A stretch of DNA of 64,000 nt from Pseudisothecium myosuroides (taxonomy: Eukaryota > Streptophyta > Bryopsida > Hypnales > Lembophyllaceae): NCBI GenBank assembly GCA_951799445.1, contig OX637287.1, positions 5,022,001-5,086,000 on the forward strand. The letters are read 5' to 3'. The notes under the pieces were generated by a model that was not told where the DNA came from, searched no databases, and was given only the letters and a program-made list of their open reading frames with translations. Made by a program: the position numbers and the translations under genes. Shown piece after piece: positions 33,058-45,600 of this stretch. Within the stretch, counting starts at the first letter, position 1, and each line of letters starts with the position of its first letter.

Positions 33058-33861
33058 ATAAGCTGGTAGGATTGTAAAATTGCCTTAAACTAAGAAAATT
33101 TCTCTAGCAAGCATTATTGAGTATCAGGAAGCTCCCAATTTTTTTATTTTTTTATTTTTGAAACACATAGATAGCAAGCTCCCAATTTTTCATCACATAA
33201 AGACAAATTGCAATAAAGTTGGGTGAAATTCAAGAGTGATATTTGATGATAATATGCAAAAGTTATATGAGGTCAAAGTTGAATTGGTAGATTTTCTAAA
33301 ACCATGTCTTATTTTCAATGTTCACACCTTGAAGAGAGTGCAACAAGCATCTAGTTTTTCTCTAGATTTTCTAGACAGACTCACTCTTGGGGGCATTTTC
33401 TAGCGCACTTTTTGATTGACACTTTCTAGGACTCGCTTTTAAAAATTAGGGAGCCAAACCATTTCCGATCAGTCACCCATTTTCATTAATTAGACTACTT
33501 TGTTTTTTATCAGCTTGTGGTTTAGGTGAGAACTCACGCAGATATTTGTGAGCAGAGGAAGCTTAAATATTGGAAAAGTGTACATTGAAAGTATAGAATG
33601 GTCACAAGATGTACATTGGAGGCTACAATTATCACTTACATTGAAGCATTGTCTATTTTGTAACTAGCCTATGGCTTGAAATAGAGTGACCTTTATTACA
33701 AGAATAGGTTGAATGGAATCTTCACAAAAAAAATTCATAGTAATTTTGTTTTTGAGGAAAAAAATGTAAAAAAATATGAAATCCTTCTAAAATCTATTTT
33801 TCTAAATGGGAAAAAATTTCCCCTCACCATACCCATACATTAGATATGTTGAATTGCTTAA

Positions 33862-34762
33862 CCCCAAAATGACCCTCAAATTTCATGAGCTTCTAGGAAT
33901 TTGCTCTAAATTGAACAAAAAGTCAACATTTTGATAAGTTGTATCAATTTTTTTTGAACTATAACCATATAAAATCAAACTAGACATGTCAGAGATCACA
34001 TTAGAAAAGAAAACACAACAATATCTCTTACGGATTGAGAGATTATAATGTTTGATCATGAGGTTGTTAAAACTATGAAAGTGATTTGAAGTCTTTCATT
34101 CCTCTTTTCACATGTCAAATCTAAAAAGTTGATCACCAAAAAATATGAGGTTAAAGGGCCTAACATGCATAACCCCAATCAATTTATCACTTCTCAAAAT
34201 CTATTTTACAAATTTTTTAAATGAATTTCTAATGTGATTTTTTCTCAAAGATCTACATTGAATAGTGAAATTGGGTTGCCTTGACAATTAGGTTGCATTA
34301 CCCTAGAGAAGTTACCTCATGGCTAATGCTTGTCCAGATGGAGGCACATGCCAATCTCTAATCCCAAGCCACAATCAATGCACCAGTCTATGCCATACAC
34401 ATAGTTCTTACTTCACTGCATCCTTCTAAAGTAACTATATACATTGATATAGTGTAGAATGTCGAGAAATTAGTATGGGGTAACCTAATTTCACTATTCA
34501 GTGTTACAGTAGTGTATTTGAGGCTCATTCCCAAGAGCCCTCAACACTACACAAAGTCAAGATTGCAATGGACACCTTGCACAAAATCTTAAATAGAAAA
34601 ATCATAATCAATCATTTTCAAAATCGGATTTTTGATGCTAAAACTAGACTTCAAAAAGAATTTTTCAAAAATATAAACTACTAAGAATAACAATTTGGTA
34701 AGGTTTTATTTAACTTCAAAAAGTGGTTGAGGACACATTCTGTCCTCAGGGTCATTTTGAGG
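33862..34762 (+). mobile_element. TTAA-flanked MITE, group C
   Basis: CCCCAAAATGACCCTCAAA after TTAA (33858-33861); GGGTCATTTTGAGG before TTAA (34763-34766). The ends are inverted repeats of each other for ~14 bp (CCCCAAAATGACCC / GGGTCATTTTGAGG). It is 901 bp. A partial relative lies at 40795-41020. Confidence 0.75.
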
Positions 34763-34766
34763 TTAA

Positions 34767-35593
34767 GTGATCGAAAATGGGTTGCTTCCCTTATATTCTA
34801 GGGCTCATTTTTTGGGACATGCTTGGATTTGGGTGATCCCTACCTTACCTTACCCCACTTGTACCAAGTTCGCCATCCATCATTGATGTTGAAGAACCAC
34901 CATATCCACCCCTCATGAGTCCTGATCCTTTGGGTACATTTTTTTTATCTCCCAGTACCAAAGGCATTTGTGTGGCCCTAACCTTCATCTCCTGGATGTT
35001 CACTAGTACTACACATGTGTACTTATTCAACCTCTTAATATCTCAGATACTCGGTACATTACGTCTGGATAACCACGTCTCCTTGTAAACATCCAAAATC
35101 CAAATCAAACAAAGACGAAGCTAAGCTAGCTATTAAGGTAACTACACCCAAAATCGCACAGTTAAGCTCTGCGGCATGATCCGTATACTCTAGAAAATGA
35201 ACAACAATTTTTGAAAATAAGTGAAGGACTATGAATCAAAATGCAAGTGGTTTCATAATTTTTGGATGCATTGTGAATTAGTTTCAAATTTTCAAAGATA
35301 CAAGGTGTAGGATGTTAAAAGTGTCACCTAGGTGATGCCAAAATCAATTTGATGCACATGAAGAACTGTCAAAGACAAGAAGTTAAACGAACTAAAAGTG
35401 TATTCAAAATGGACCACTTGGGAGGTTGCCACCTCTACAGTTCTATTAATAGAGTTGCACACTAGTCGAAATGGGCTTTTACACTTGTCCTTTACTGTGC
35501 ATCATTTTCGGTTTCCTCCCCATTCATTTTCAGTTCAAAAATAGGGGTCGACATTCAGGAGCGGTCCATTTTAGGTGTAGTTACCTTAATTGG
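34767..35593. other. AT-rich DNA, nothing recognised
   Basis: Only short spurious ORFs. No repeat family could be supported. Confidence 0.4.
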
Positions 35594-35595
35594 TA

Positions 35596-35676
35596 CTCCC
35601 TCTGTCTCAAAATAAAACCAATGTTTCCTTTGCAAAATACAAAGGAAACACGGGTTTTATTTTGAGACAGAGGGAG
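35596..35676. mobile_element. Stowaway-type MITE (Tc1/mariner)
   Basis: An 81-bp element with ~24-bp perfect TIRs (CTCCCTCTGTCTCAAAATAA...) flanked by TA on both sides (35594-35595, 35677-35678). The CTCCCTC[C/T]GT terminus and TA target are diagnostic of plant Stowaway MITEs, which are moved by mariner-like transposases. A mariner remnant lies ~2 kb downstream. Confidence 0.9.
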
Positions 35677-35729
35677 TACCTATTATCGTAAGTTTTTGCA
35701 GTTTTGAGGATGACATTCATAACATTCAG

Positions 35730-36014
35730 TACATCAGGAAAAATCCCCCAATTGCAACAGTACTAATGTAGCATGGTTTCAATGGTTTCAATTGTTACGC
35801 AGTATAATATTGAAAGCTTACTATTGCAGTACTACCTCAATACTGCAACAATATAGTTTCAATAATTATATACTTTACTCTTGAAACTATGCTATTCCAG
35901 TACTGAGGTAGTACTGCAATAGTAAGCTTTCAATATTATACTATGTAACAATTGAAACCATTGAAACAATACTACATTAGTACTGTTGCAATAGGGGGGT
36001 ACTTTCCTGATGTA
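35730..36014. mobile_element. 285-bp hairpin MITE
   Basis: A near-perfect palindrome. TACATCAGGAAA at the left end pairs with TTTCCTGATGTA at the right end, and the ~130-bp arms continue to an ~18-nt AT loop near 35870. It is non-coding. The terminal TA could be part of the target. A transcript would fold into a long hairpin. Confidence 0.75.
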
Positions 36015-36267
36015 GCCTTCAGAGAGGCTGCCTTTTTCTCTCTGGAGTCCTCATCCACGACTTTCATCCCCACATATTTAATGTAAGCTTCGGTACCGGG
36101 ATAGTGACTGTCCATTATGATATGTTCCATTTTCTTTTCTTAAGTTCAGGACTAGACATACAAATCAACAAATATTTGTAGCAAAAGATGTTGGCCAAAA
36201 ATCCAATGAGTGATACACTAATGCATTATTAATCTTTGCAATCAATAATTTATTTTGGTTTTTGAAG

Positions 36268-36893
36268 AGGAAAGACAACTCTATATATACACATGGGGTG
36301 GTAGGAGGTAGAGCAACTTATGTGGGATAAATAAATTAGAATTTGTAGGTTCTCATGCACTCATAGTTAAGTCAAAAACAAAGAATTGTGTTAAAAGTAG
36401 AATTTCAGACCTCATTTAGGCATGATAAAATAACTTTTCTCAAAAAACTTTGAACTAAAAAAAGTTGGTAAATGAAGATAAACTTCACCTCCAAAAATCC
36501 GTTTGGGATTTTGAATCTCCAATCAAAAGTTATGGACAAATTTTGGAGAGGGGTTGGAATGGATTTTTAAAAGTGTTAAAAGAAAATGTACATTAAAAAT
36601 CCTCTCCAAAATTTGTCTATAACTTTTGATTGGAGATTCAAAATCCCAAACGGATTTTTGGAGGTGAAACTTATTGTCATTTACCAACTTTTTCTAGTTC
36701 AAAGTTTTTTGAAAAAAGTTATTCTACTATGCCTAAATGAGGTCTGAAATTTTACTTTTAACATAATTTTTACTTTTGACTTAACTATGAGTGGTAGTTG
36801 AGAAACTACAAATTCTAAATTACATATCCCACATGGATTGTTCTACATCCTACCACTCCATGTGCATATAAAGAATTGTCTTCTCACTTCTGA
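36268..36893. mobile_element. Foldback element 3, with a second palindrome nested inside
   Basis: The outer arms (ACACATGG.GTGGTAGGA...GTGGGATA...AATTAGAATTTGTAG and its complement ending CCACTCCATGTGCATATA) match foldback element 1. Inside is an independent palindrome with ~210-bp arms, about 36362-36575 and 36596-36795, around AAAATGTACATT. The inner unit looks inserted at the centre of the outer one. Confidence 0.75.
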
Positions 36894-37547
36894 AGGACAA
36901 TGCACAAATGGATTCCAATTCAAAGTGAGATAATTTTACAATAACATTGAAACCCATTTCGTTCGGGGGAGGGTAGAGCCAGTGACTGCTATTGAATGTT
37001 ATGTTCTTTCTCAATCATGCATTATTAACTTACCACTAAAAACTCCAAAACATTTTCCCGGCGAGGGACTAAGGTAGCAACACTCATAACCACCACTGTA
37101 CCCATATCCATCACCTCTAAAATCTTGGAAAATTTGTGGAAGTGAATAGATGTGATTACAAGGATGTACTACATCTGAACATCAAACCCCTAGTGTTGGT
37201 ATTAGGTGCATTGGCAGTTGGCTCTTTAAAAATTCATAATTTATTCTCACAGTATCCAAATAATACATTCAAAAGTGCACATGTGTTATATTCTTTTGCT
37301 AATAGAATCCTATAATTTGTTGGATGTTTATTAATAATAATCATGTTCAAAATCCTTCATTCGACAGTTATGGGTGTTGCTATCTTAACTCCATTTTCAG
37401 CCTTTGTGCTCATGATACATGCATTCAAACACCCATAACCAATCTCGGAGATCCATGCAAAATCTCCAACTTTGGCTCCATTGTTGGGGCACCCAAAATC
37501 TGTGTGGAAAGTATCATATTTGAGCATGGCTTGCGAATGTTGTTGGC

Positions 37548-38108
37548 TCGAACATGAATGTCCTCGATTTGAATTTCTTTAAAATTTTCTAATCACTGCA
37601 ACATCAAATTGAACAAAAGACGGTAGATGATCTCATCGTTGCGACAATCAAGGCGTTTGAGGACCTTGAGTTGGAAAAGTTGAACAACAACTTCCTCGCC
37701 TTGCAACAATGGCATGGTTGAGACACATGACACTAAATCCATTCTATGAAGTGGGCCATGTAGGGTACTTATATAAAAAGCCTTCTATTTTGTGCCATGT
37801 TAATTCTATGTTTTCCATCTCTCCTAGCAAAAATGGGGCCTTTGATTGCAAATATGAATTCAAAATTTGCGAATTTTATCATGCATGAAAAATAAAAAAT
37901 TCCTATATTTTTCCCAAGAGTAAATTCACCCTGCACGGTCTACTTCGTAGAAAGGATTTAGTGTCTAGCAGTTGAGACAATCAAGAATGATGGAAGCATC
38001 AAGTACAAGGTGCCTCATGTGGGCAAGGCCAAGCTTGCTTGCGGAATGCTCCCCGATTGCTTAACTTCCTCGGACGAGGTCGTTCAACACTCCAACGAAC
38101 GCTTATGA
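37548..38108 (+). pseudogene. Mariner-like transposase C-terminal remnant, interrupted
   Basis: Two blocks in plus frames match the C-terminus of plant mariner-like transposases. Block 1 (37548-37721) has NVLDLNFF, SLQHQ, KTVDDLIVATIKAFEDLE and LNNNFLALQQ, corresponding to the region from the last catalytic Asp motif (SPDLN/SPDMN, here degraded to SNMN) to the LNN.FLTLQ motif. It contains one stop. Block 2 (37974-38108) has IKYKVPHVGKAKL and MLPDCL, ending TGA. About 250 bp between the blocks derive from an unrelated repeat. Nothing N-terminal is recognisable upstream. It is clearly non-functional. It is plus strand, unlike the other transposon genes here. Confidence 0.75.
37735..37890 (+). 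repeat. Copy of the repeat unit also found at 56690-56835
   Basis: Both copies contain CCATG(T/A)A.G, TTTTGTGCC(A/G)TG..AATTCTATGTT, then TGGGGCCT(T/C)TGATTGCA(A/G)ATATGAATTC. Here the unit splits the mariner remnant, which suggests it is itself mobile. Confidence 0.6.
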
Positions 38109-38188
38109 ACAATGCAAATCAATAAACAGAGCTTTTTAGTGGTACACAAATTGCATCTAATTTAAGTTGGAGTTTTTGTTTTTTTTAA

Positions 38189-38925
38189 CCCCTAAACGCC
38201 GGGGGAGCCATTTCATGGCGTTTGGATGACTGTGTGGTGCTATGGAGGGAGATTAGAAACAATTTTTCATCCATTTCTTTTTCCTCAACCTTTCACAAAG
38301 GATTATGAAGAGTATCCAAGCAAATTTGTAGTTTTTTTAGTGTTTGTTAATTTGTGAATGAGAAGTTGGTAAAAAAAAAGGATCACAAAAAATGCTATTT
38401 TTAGTGTATTTTAGGAAGTTGTTGCTACTTGCTCTAGATCTGAAATTTCTCAACAAAGATGATATTTTTTGAGTTTGAACCCAACTAATGATATGAAGTC
38501 CATCTATTCTAGTTTCTACTCCAATTGGAATTTTGGAAAAATTTGTAATATTGAATATTTTATTGCAACTTGAACTTTGGATGGATTTTCAATGTATCCT
38601 ACATTCTAATTACAGAATGGCACGGAATTCAAGTTTACACCATGATGTTTGTTACTATAATGTACACCCATAGTGAAATTTTCAGATTTTTTGAAATAAT
38701 TTTCTATTTGATATGATTTTTCTTCATTCTATCTTCAAAAATTCTCAAAAAAATCAAATTTTCACAAAAAAATCTAAAATTTTGGTGAAGTAAAGAAGAC
38801 ATGTTATTTCATCTCTGAAAAATAAATCAAAATTTTTTCATGCATATCTTGTCACAAAATGGCAGCAAACTAAGTGAGGGGCGGTGAGGCTTAAAATCAG
38901 TGGTTATAGGCCCGTCCTTTAAGGG
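38189..38925 (+). mobile_element. TTAA-flanked MITE, short variant
   Basis: CCCCTAAACGCCGGGGGAGC after TTAA (38185-38188); CCCGTCCTTTAAGGG before TTAA (38926-38929). It is 737 bp and non-coding. The interior differs from groups A and B. Confidence 0.7.
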
Positions 38926-38929
38926 TTAA

Positions 38930-39702
38930 ACACATGGACAATTTCCATTGAAGTTGGAGGTTTTTAGTAAGACAGACAAAGGGAGTAATTTTTATGAAAG
39001 AGAGTTCATTGCAAGCGTAAAATACAACAGAACCCAGCTGAATATGTACAGTACAGTACAGCCTGAAGGGGAGTGGGTCAGTGAGTAAAAATGAATTACA
39101 ATCAATCCTGAATTCAATTGCAACTGATCAAGATCAAATATCTATGCGAAAAAAAACAATATTTAGACTCATCAGGCATATTTGAACCTCAAGTTCTGTG
39201 GGTGACATTCTTTCTCAGTCTGACATTCTTTCCCAATAAAGATTATTCCTTGTTCATCCACATGACTCTGGACCATGACCAAGTGTATTTTATTAGTTAC
39301 ACTAAATCCCATCCAAATGTACAGTCATTCCTCTCCAGTGCTCCAACTCCCAAATGTGAACGTCATAATTAAGGTAGAAATACCATAAACGATTAAAATA
39401 TAAGCATAATTTGAGCTCAGTGTGTGCAAAAATAAGGATGAGGAAGAATGGACAAAAAAAACGATTTTTTCCCCTCTAGAATGATTACTTTACTCAATAT
39501 AAATGTGGGTTCTTCATGTGGATCCCATTCTTGTCTCATAGGTTCACCTAAAAGGGCTACTTATAAGTTAGAACTTGTTCCTAATCAAGTGTGAGTCAAT
39601 CAAATGCGAGCAAACCAAGTCTTTTTCAGAGTCAACTATTGTTGGTTTCAAGACATGAGAGGGGGGTAATTGGTATTGGTATTCCTACATTAGGTCAAGT
39701 CA
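38930..39702. other. Unassigned DNA
   Basis: An 84-codon plus-strand ORF (39118-39372) is present, but I recognise nothing in it and it has no supporting context. Otherwise AT-rich sequence without recognised structure. Confidence 0.4.
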
Positions 39703-39706
39703 CTAA

Positions 39707-40664
39707 CCCCTTAGCGCTCTGACATCCAAAATCTGAACAATGAAAAAAGAAGTCCTGGGGGCTTTTTTTAACCACAACTTCTCATTCATCCAAAAGAATG
39801 CTTGACTTTTCTTTTTTTAAAACTTTAGCTATGATGAAGTTGATGAAAGCTGAGGTAAATTTTTATATATTTATAAAGATATAAGTAAGGATACGCAAAA
39901 ATTCAAGAAAGAATTCAGGCGCTATGGGGCAAAAAAACTTGCTTTATGTGCTAATATTTTCAAGAGAAGCCCACAACAAAATTTGTCATGGTGTACAAAA
40001 AATGCGCAAAAAGTCAAAATAAAATTTTCAAAATTTTGTTTGTCATAGAAACCATTTTTGTTTGCATGGAAAGATCTTATTTGTTCTATTTGGACTAGTG
40101 GTGAGAAAGTTATGGACAATCTTGTTTTGGGGACAATTTATGCATTTTCTTGAAAAAATAACTTACATGATTCATTTCTTACCTTGATTTTCATAAATTT
40201 TTCAGAAAAAAAGGTCGACAAGGTCAACGATGACATTGTTCAATTCCATCTTAGCCCTTTTAACGGTTTAGTTTTTCCTTCACTCTTGGATCTACTTCTA
40301 TTCAACAATTTTTTAAAGAATGAAAACCAAGTGTGTATTTTCTAAATTTTTTTTCAAGACTTTTAGCTCAATTCTTCAACATAAATATTTTTTAATTCAA
40401 TATTGGTAATGCAAAAGTCTTAAGCTAAAAAGGCTAGTTAGGCAATGTGCAAGAAAACCAAGTTTTTTTTCACTTCAAACGCAAATACCTTGCAACCTAT
40501 GTGGTAAAAGTTTCTAAATTTTTTTCCATATATTTTTATACTAGTCTAGTGCAAGATCCTATGATTAGATATGCAAAAAAAATTATAAAGTTTTTTGCAC
40601 TTTGCAATAAAAATGACAATTTTGAGTGGAATTTGATGAAAAAATGGCCTTGTGACTTTTGGGG
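39707..40664 (-). mobile_element. TTAA-type MITE, group B reverse, composite
   Basis: Starts CCCCTTAGCGCTCTGA after CTAA and ends GGCCTTGTGACTTTTGGGG before TTAG; both flanks are one base from TTAA. The right ~730 bp are the reverse of group B. The left ~225 bp end ...CAGGCGCTATGGGG at 39931, so it may be a small element joined to a truncated group B copy. Confidence 0.55.
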
Positions 40665-40794
40665 TTAGAGATTTGCTAATTTTGTCATGCTTGAAAAAAT
40701 TGATACTCTTGAGTGACATTGAATTGCCTTATGAAAACTCATAACGTTGCTACTTGATCTTTAATCACTAAATGCCCAAGGCCTTTTTTGAACT

Positions 40795-41020
40795 TCTAGG
40801 AAGTTGCTCTAAATTGAACATAAAGCCAACATTTTGATAAGTTGCATCAATCTTTTTTGAATTGTAACCATACAATTTCAAACTAGACATGTTAGAGGTT
40901 ATATACTAAAAAAAAACACAACAATATCACTAATTGAAAAATTATAATGTATAAACATGAGGGTGTTAAAACCGCAAAAATGATGTGAAGTCTTTCAATA
41001 CTCTTTTCACCTGTGTTTTA
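40795..41020 (+). mobile_element. Fragment of a group C MITE
   Basis: The stretch GAACTTCTAGGAAGTTGCTCTAAATTGAACATAAAG and what follows match 33885-34110, with several substitutions. No right end is present. Confidence 0.6.
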
Positions 41021-42310
41021 AGTAAAATTTTGCTGAAAATCTCCTTAAAGGTCATTACTTAAAATCATGTGTCTAGGACTATACTTAAAAACTCACTTAA
41101 AACACCCCTTTCTCTTGTAGTGATATGAGAATTGGCCCCCATTATAATCTTATTCTAATGGATAGTTGAGGCCGGCCTCCAGCCCTTCTAGAGGGACTGA
41201 AATTTTGTACAATCGGCTCAAAAGAGAATTGGCCCGGCCTCTAGGTGTAAAGCAACCCTAAGTTAAAAAGGCAGTTATTGCCTCTTTTGAGCTCATTGTC
41301 ATTGTGACAAAACTATTGTTTTTGTGAAAAACTAGAGATCAATACTTGAGGGGGGCGTTACACATGTCATTCTATTTATGGTTGAGAAAATGACACATGC
41401 GCTTCTGAAATACCTGCCCCCTACTCCATATTTGTATTTTCTGAAATTTATTTGGCTTGCAAACAATATAGGATATTTATTGTTATATGATATCTATATA
41501 ATTCGTAGCCATATTTTGTATGGATATGTATATATCCCATATATATTTTGTATGTATCTCGTATATATTCCACATATAATATGTATTTTGTATTCCATAT
41601 TTTATATCATATTTTGTATTCCATATCGTATTCCATGCTCCATATTATATTCCATATCCTAGAGTGCTGACGGACAAGATCAACTCTCACGACGAAGATC
41701 AACAACAATGGTTTATTTTTTTAATTGGAGATCAACGACATTGGAGGGGGGAGGATCAAGAACCATGGCTTTGGATTTTTTCAAAAGGGTGGGGTAGAGG
41801 AATGCAGGAACACTTATTTGCTTCTTTTGGGCTCATTGTAAGTTATTTCTAACGATAATAACCTTCAACAATAGAAGTAGCTACTCTAAAATCCAATATT
41901 GTTCTTTTGTGGGTATAATGGCTACAATTAAGATAGATGTATTAAACTTTCAAGGTGCCAAACTACAAAACATAATTAAGACTACATATTAAGACTTCAA
42001 CTACATTGATTGTCTTATTAGTGAAGGTGAAAAATCAGTGTGGCTACTGTAAAAGTTTGAGAAACTAATAAAAGGCATTAGTATTTCAACCAATACTAAT
42101 TTAATTATAGTATAGCTTTAGTAAATTAGTTCCACATGTACTAATAAGACAAAATAATGTAGCCCTAATGTTTTGATTGAAGTTCCAAATCCACTTTTAT
42201 AGTTTTAGATTGAAGATTATCAAATCTTATTTCCTATCCTTCTACAAATTCAAAATACATAAATTATTGAATGATTACTATCATTCAATAAAAAAATTAA
42301 GTTAATTTGG
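41021..42310. other. AT-rich DNA with a TA-rich minisatellite
   Basis: 41480-41660 is a run of CCATAT, TTTTGTAT and GTATATAT words. A GAGGCCGGCCTCCAG palindrome lies near 41168. The rest is unrecognised and has no supported gene. Confidence 0.5.
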
Positions 42311-42314
42311 GTAC

Positions 42315-42636
42315 TGAAAAAGCAGAAAACAAAATAAGCTTCAAACAACCAGTAGGCATTCAACCAAATATATTATTGACCCGGTTTTCCTGTTTACAAG
42401 TTTTGATCTCTATCACAGTATCTCGTCTATCTTGCTCTCCTTGTTTTCTCCCCGGAAAACCTTGACCTTCCCCTGGCCTAACCCTCTTCTTATCCCTCCC
42501 TAGAGATGACTAACCGCCTGCCAAGCCAAGAAACCGCAACAGCCTAACGGATGCCAGACAGGCAGCCAGCTTGGATAAACACGCATGCACAAGAAGAAAC
42601 GCGAAGAGGACCATGAAACCAGGATTCATCGTATCA
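42315..42636 (-). repeat. RE2 3' LTR
   Basis: Bounded by TG...CA (plus strand TGAAAAAGC...CGTATCA). It matches 48485-48806 except for about nine substitutions, mostly C/T or A/G. The end of the pol frame overlaps its first 11 nt. Confidence 0.92.
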
Positions 42637-45600
42637 TCTCCTCCCCAGTTTCTGTCACAGCGCTAGCAGACAGAAACTGATGCTCTCGTTCGATGAATCG
42701 TTTAAGCTTGGATCCGTTGTATACTTTCTTCATGATCTCACCCTCCGGTGTGCTGAGCTCGTATGAACCATTAGCAAAGGCACGATGTATAACGTATGGG
42801 CCTGGCCACTTCGGCTTGAATTTTTGTCCGTGCTGCTTGATCAGCCAATGATCGATCATCATAACCAGGTCTCCTTGCCGAAACTTGATCGTTTTCCTGC
42901 ATTCATCGTGTTTACTCTTCCACCTGTTCTGGATCGCTTCATAAACTTGAAGGGCGTGGCGTCTTGATTCGTCTAATTGCTCAAGTATGTTCACTCGGGC
43001 TTGTATCGACTCAGTGTCCCCCAGCTCGTGTCTAATTGTGGTGCGCAGGGAGGTTAACTCCAACTCAATCGGGAGTAATGCCTCGTATGCGAAAGCTAGC
43101 TGAAACGGGGTAAAACTAGTAGATGCCTTAAAAGCAGTCCGATATGACCACAGGGCCTCACTTACATGCAAATCCCACTCCCTGCGTTTCTCTACAACCA
43201 CCTTGCCGATAATACCTGCGAGTATGCCATTAGTCCACTCCACCAATCCATTAGCTTGCGGGTAGTAAGGACTAGATCGTCGATGCTTTACTGACATTTT
43301 TGAAAGCAATTCTTCCACCAAATCGTTTACAAAGTGTATACCCTAATCGGTAACGATTTCCAGCGGGCAACCGTATCTACAAATAATCTGATGAAAAATG
43401 AAATCTGCCACTGTCTTCTTGTTGCATTTTCGGACTGGAGCTGCTTCTGCCCACTTGGACAAGTAATCTGTTGCCACGATCAGGTATTCGTTCTTTTTTG
43501 CCGTGAGTGGGAGTGGACCGACAAAATCTACTCCCCACTTTTTGAAAACCCCCGTAGGATATATAGGGTGTAGCTCTGCGTACGTTATAGTGCGCTTGCT
43601 GAATAATTGACAGCGTATGCAACTGCGGCATAATCTATTACAGTCAACGTGAAGTGTTGGCCAAAACAACCCCAACTGCAAAATCTTCCTTGCCGTGATA
43701 CTAGTAGCGAAATGACCTCCACAGGTCCCGTCATGACAGCATTCAAGCGCCCTTGCAGCTTCCTCTGCATTGATCGCTCTCCTGAGAACCCCATCCTTAC
43801 CAATGCGGTAGAGTTCTTCTCCTATAAGTGTGTACATCTGACACTGCCTGCGAATCATCCGTCGCCGTTGAGGCGTTGAATCAATGGGCAAAGAAAGGTC
43901 TCTCAGATACTTGACGTAATCCGCATACCACACATCGTCTTGTTCAGGTTCGTTAGTAAGAAGATAGCACTCGGGTTCGTCTGAAAGTTCTCCGAATTCG
44001 CTAGTAGGCGGGTGTCCCAGCTCCAACAACAACCCTGCATGAGTAGCTCGAGTATCTTTCACTGCTTTAATATCTAAGTCGTAGGATTGCAATGCGGCCA
44101 TTAATCTTGCAGCACGTCCTTCGGGATCTTTTTGTTGTAACAGTTGTTTCAATCCTTCCACGTCACTTTGCACCAAAGTTGACTGGTTACTCGAAAGCAA
44201 GTAATGTTTGAATTTCGTACAGGCAAATAATAAGGCTATTCTCAACTTTTCGAGAGGAGCATATTTTTGCTCGCATAAGGTCATTAGTCTGCTTGCATAG
44301 TATATGGGATGCGCTCTCCCATCCTCATCATTTTGAAGTAGCACAGCTGCAACGGCAAATTCTGTGGCAGATGGATTTATAATGAACTGCTTGTCCCATA
44401 TGGGATTTCTCACTATTGGATCACTTGCCAATCTTTCTTTAATGTATGTGAAAGCTTGCTCACACTGGTCGCTCCAGATGAAAGGAACGGCCTTACTGGT
44501 CAGTGCACTTATAGGACGCCCAATGCCCGCCAAATTTGGTATGAACCGGTTGTGATAAATTGTTGTTCCCCATAGTTTAGCAACTTGTTCATGCAATATA
44601 GGTTTAGTCATTTCTTTGATACGTTTCACTTTATCGGGATCTACACGCATGCCACCACTAAACACTATGTGACCGAGGAGTGGACCTTCCTCAAATCCGA
44701 TCCTACATTTCTCGGGGGACAACGAGCACCCATGTTCACGCAATTTTTGGAATGCAGCGGCTCTCACTTATTGTACATGACCAATACGATCCCCGTATAC
44801 AGCAAAATCGTCAAGATAGACCCGAATGAATTGACCGATGTAAGGGCCAAAAAATTTTAGTTGTACTCTCTGAAATGTGCCTCCGACGTTGCATAAGCCA
44901 AAAGGCATCCTTAAATAAGCAAAGGTACCCCATGGAGTAGTAAAAGTGGTGTATAAAACACTATCTTTGTGCACCTTTATTTGGTGGTATCCAGCGTATC
45001 CATCGCAAAAAGTAAACATCTGATGACTAGCTACCTCGTCCAAAAGTTCGTCGATGTGAGGTAACGGTTGCCAATCTTTCTTCGTAAACTTGTTCAATGC
45101 TTTATAATTCACACATACTTGCCACTTTCCTCCCTTTTTGGGCACGATCACAACTAGCGAGACCCACTCCGTATTTTTCACTTTTGTGATGAAACCACCC
45201 TCTAATAATCGGTCCAGTTCTGCTCTCAACACGCTCATTTTTTCAGGTGCCATGCGCTTTTGCCTGGAACGTACTGGTTTGACCTCTGGTATCAGCTCTA
45301 TTTTATGTTCCTCCAAAGTGATCGCTGGGAAATCGCAATGTCTGGACACAAATAGATCCGAAAACTCGGTAACCAGCGCCTCTAGTTCAGTACGTTCTGA
45401 TGAAGACAGAGAAGGCCCAAATTTGACTTTGCTCAAAATTTCTTCCTGTCTCGAGGGAACGACCTCGGTATCTTTGAGATGCTGCATGGAGTAACCTAGC
45501 ACCTGTGGAAGCACATCCACAGCATACAAATCTAATTCAGTGTCGTCTGATTTGTCGCTGCTGGATAAGTCCAACCCCCAGGAGGACTCTTCGATGGCAT

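Noticed and set aside
43334..45494. Plus-strand ORFs opposite RE2 pol (for example 45138-45494, 43649-43879)
   Set aside because: They are antisense shadows of the well-supported minus-strand pol frame.
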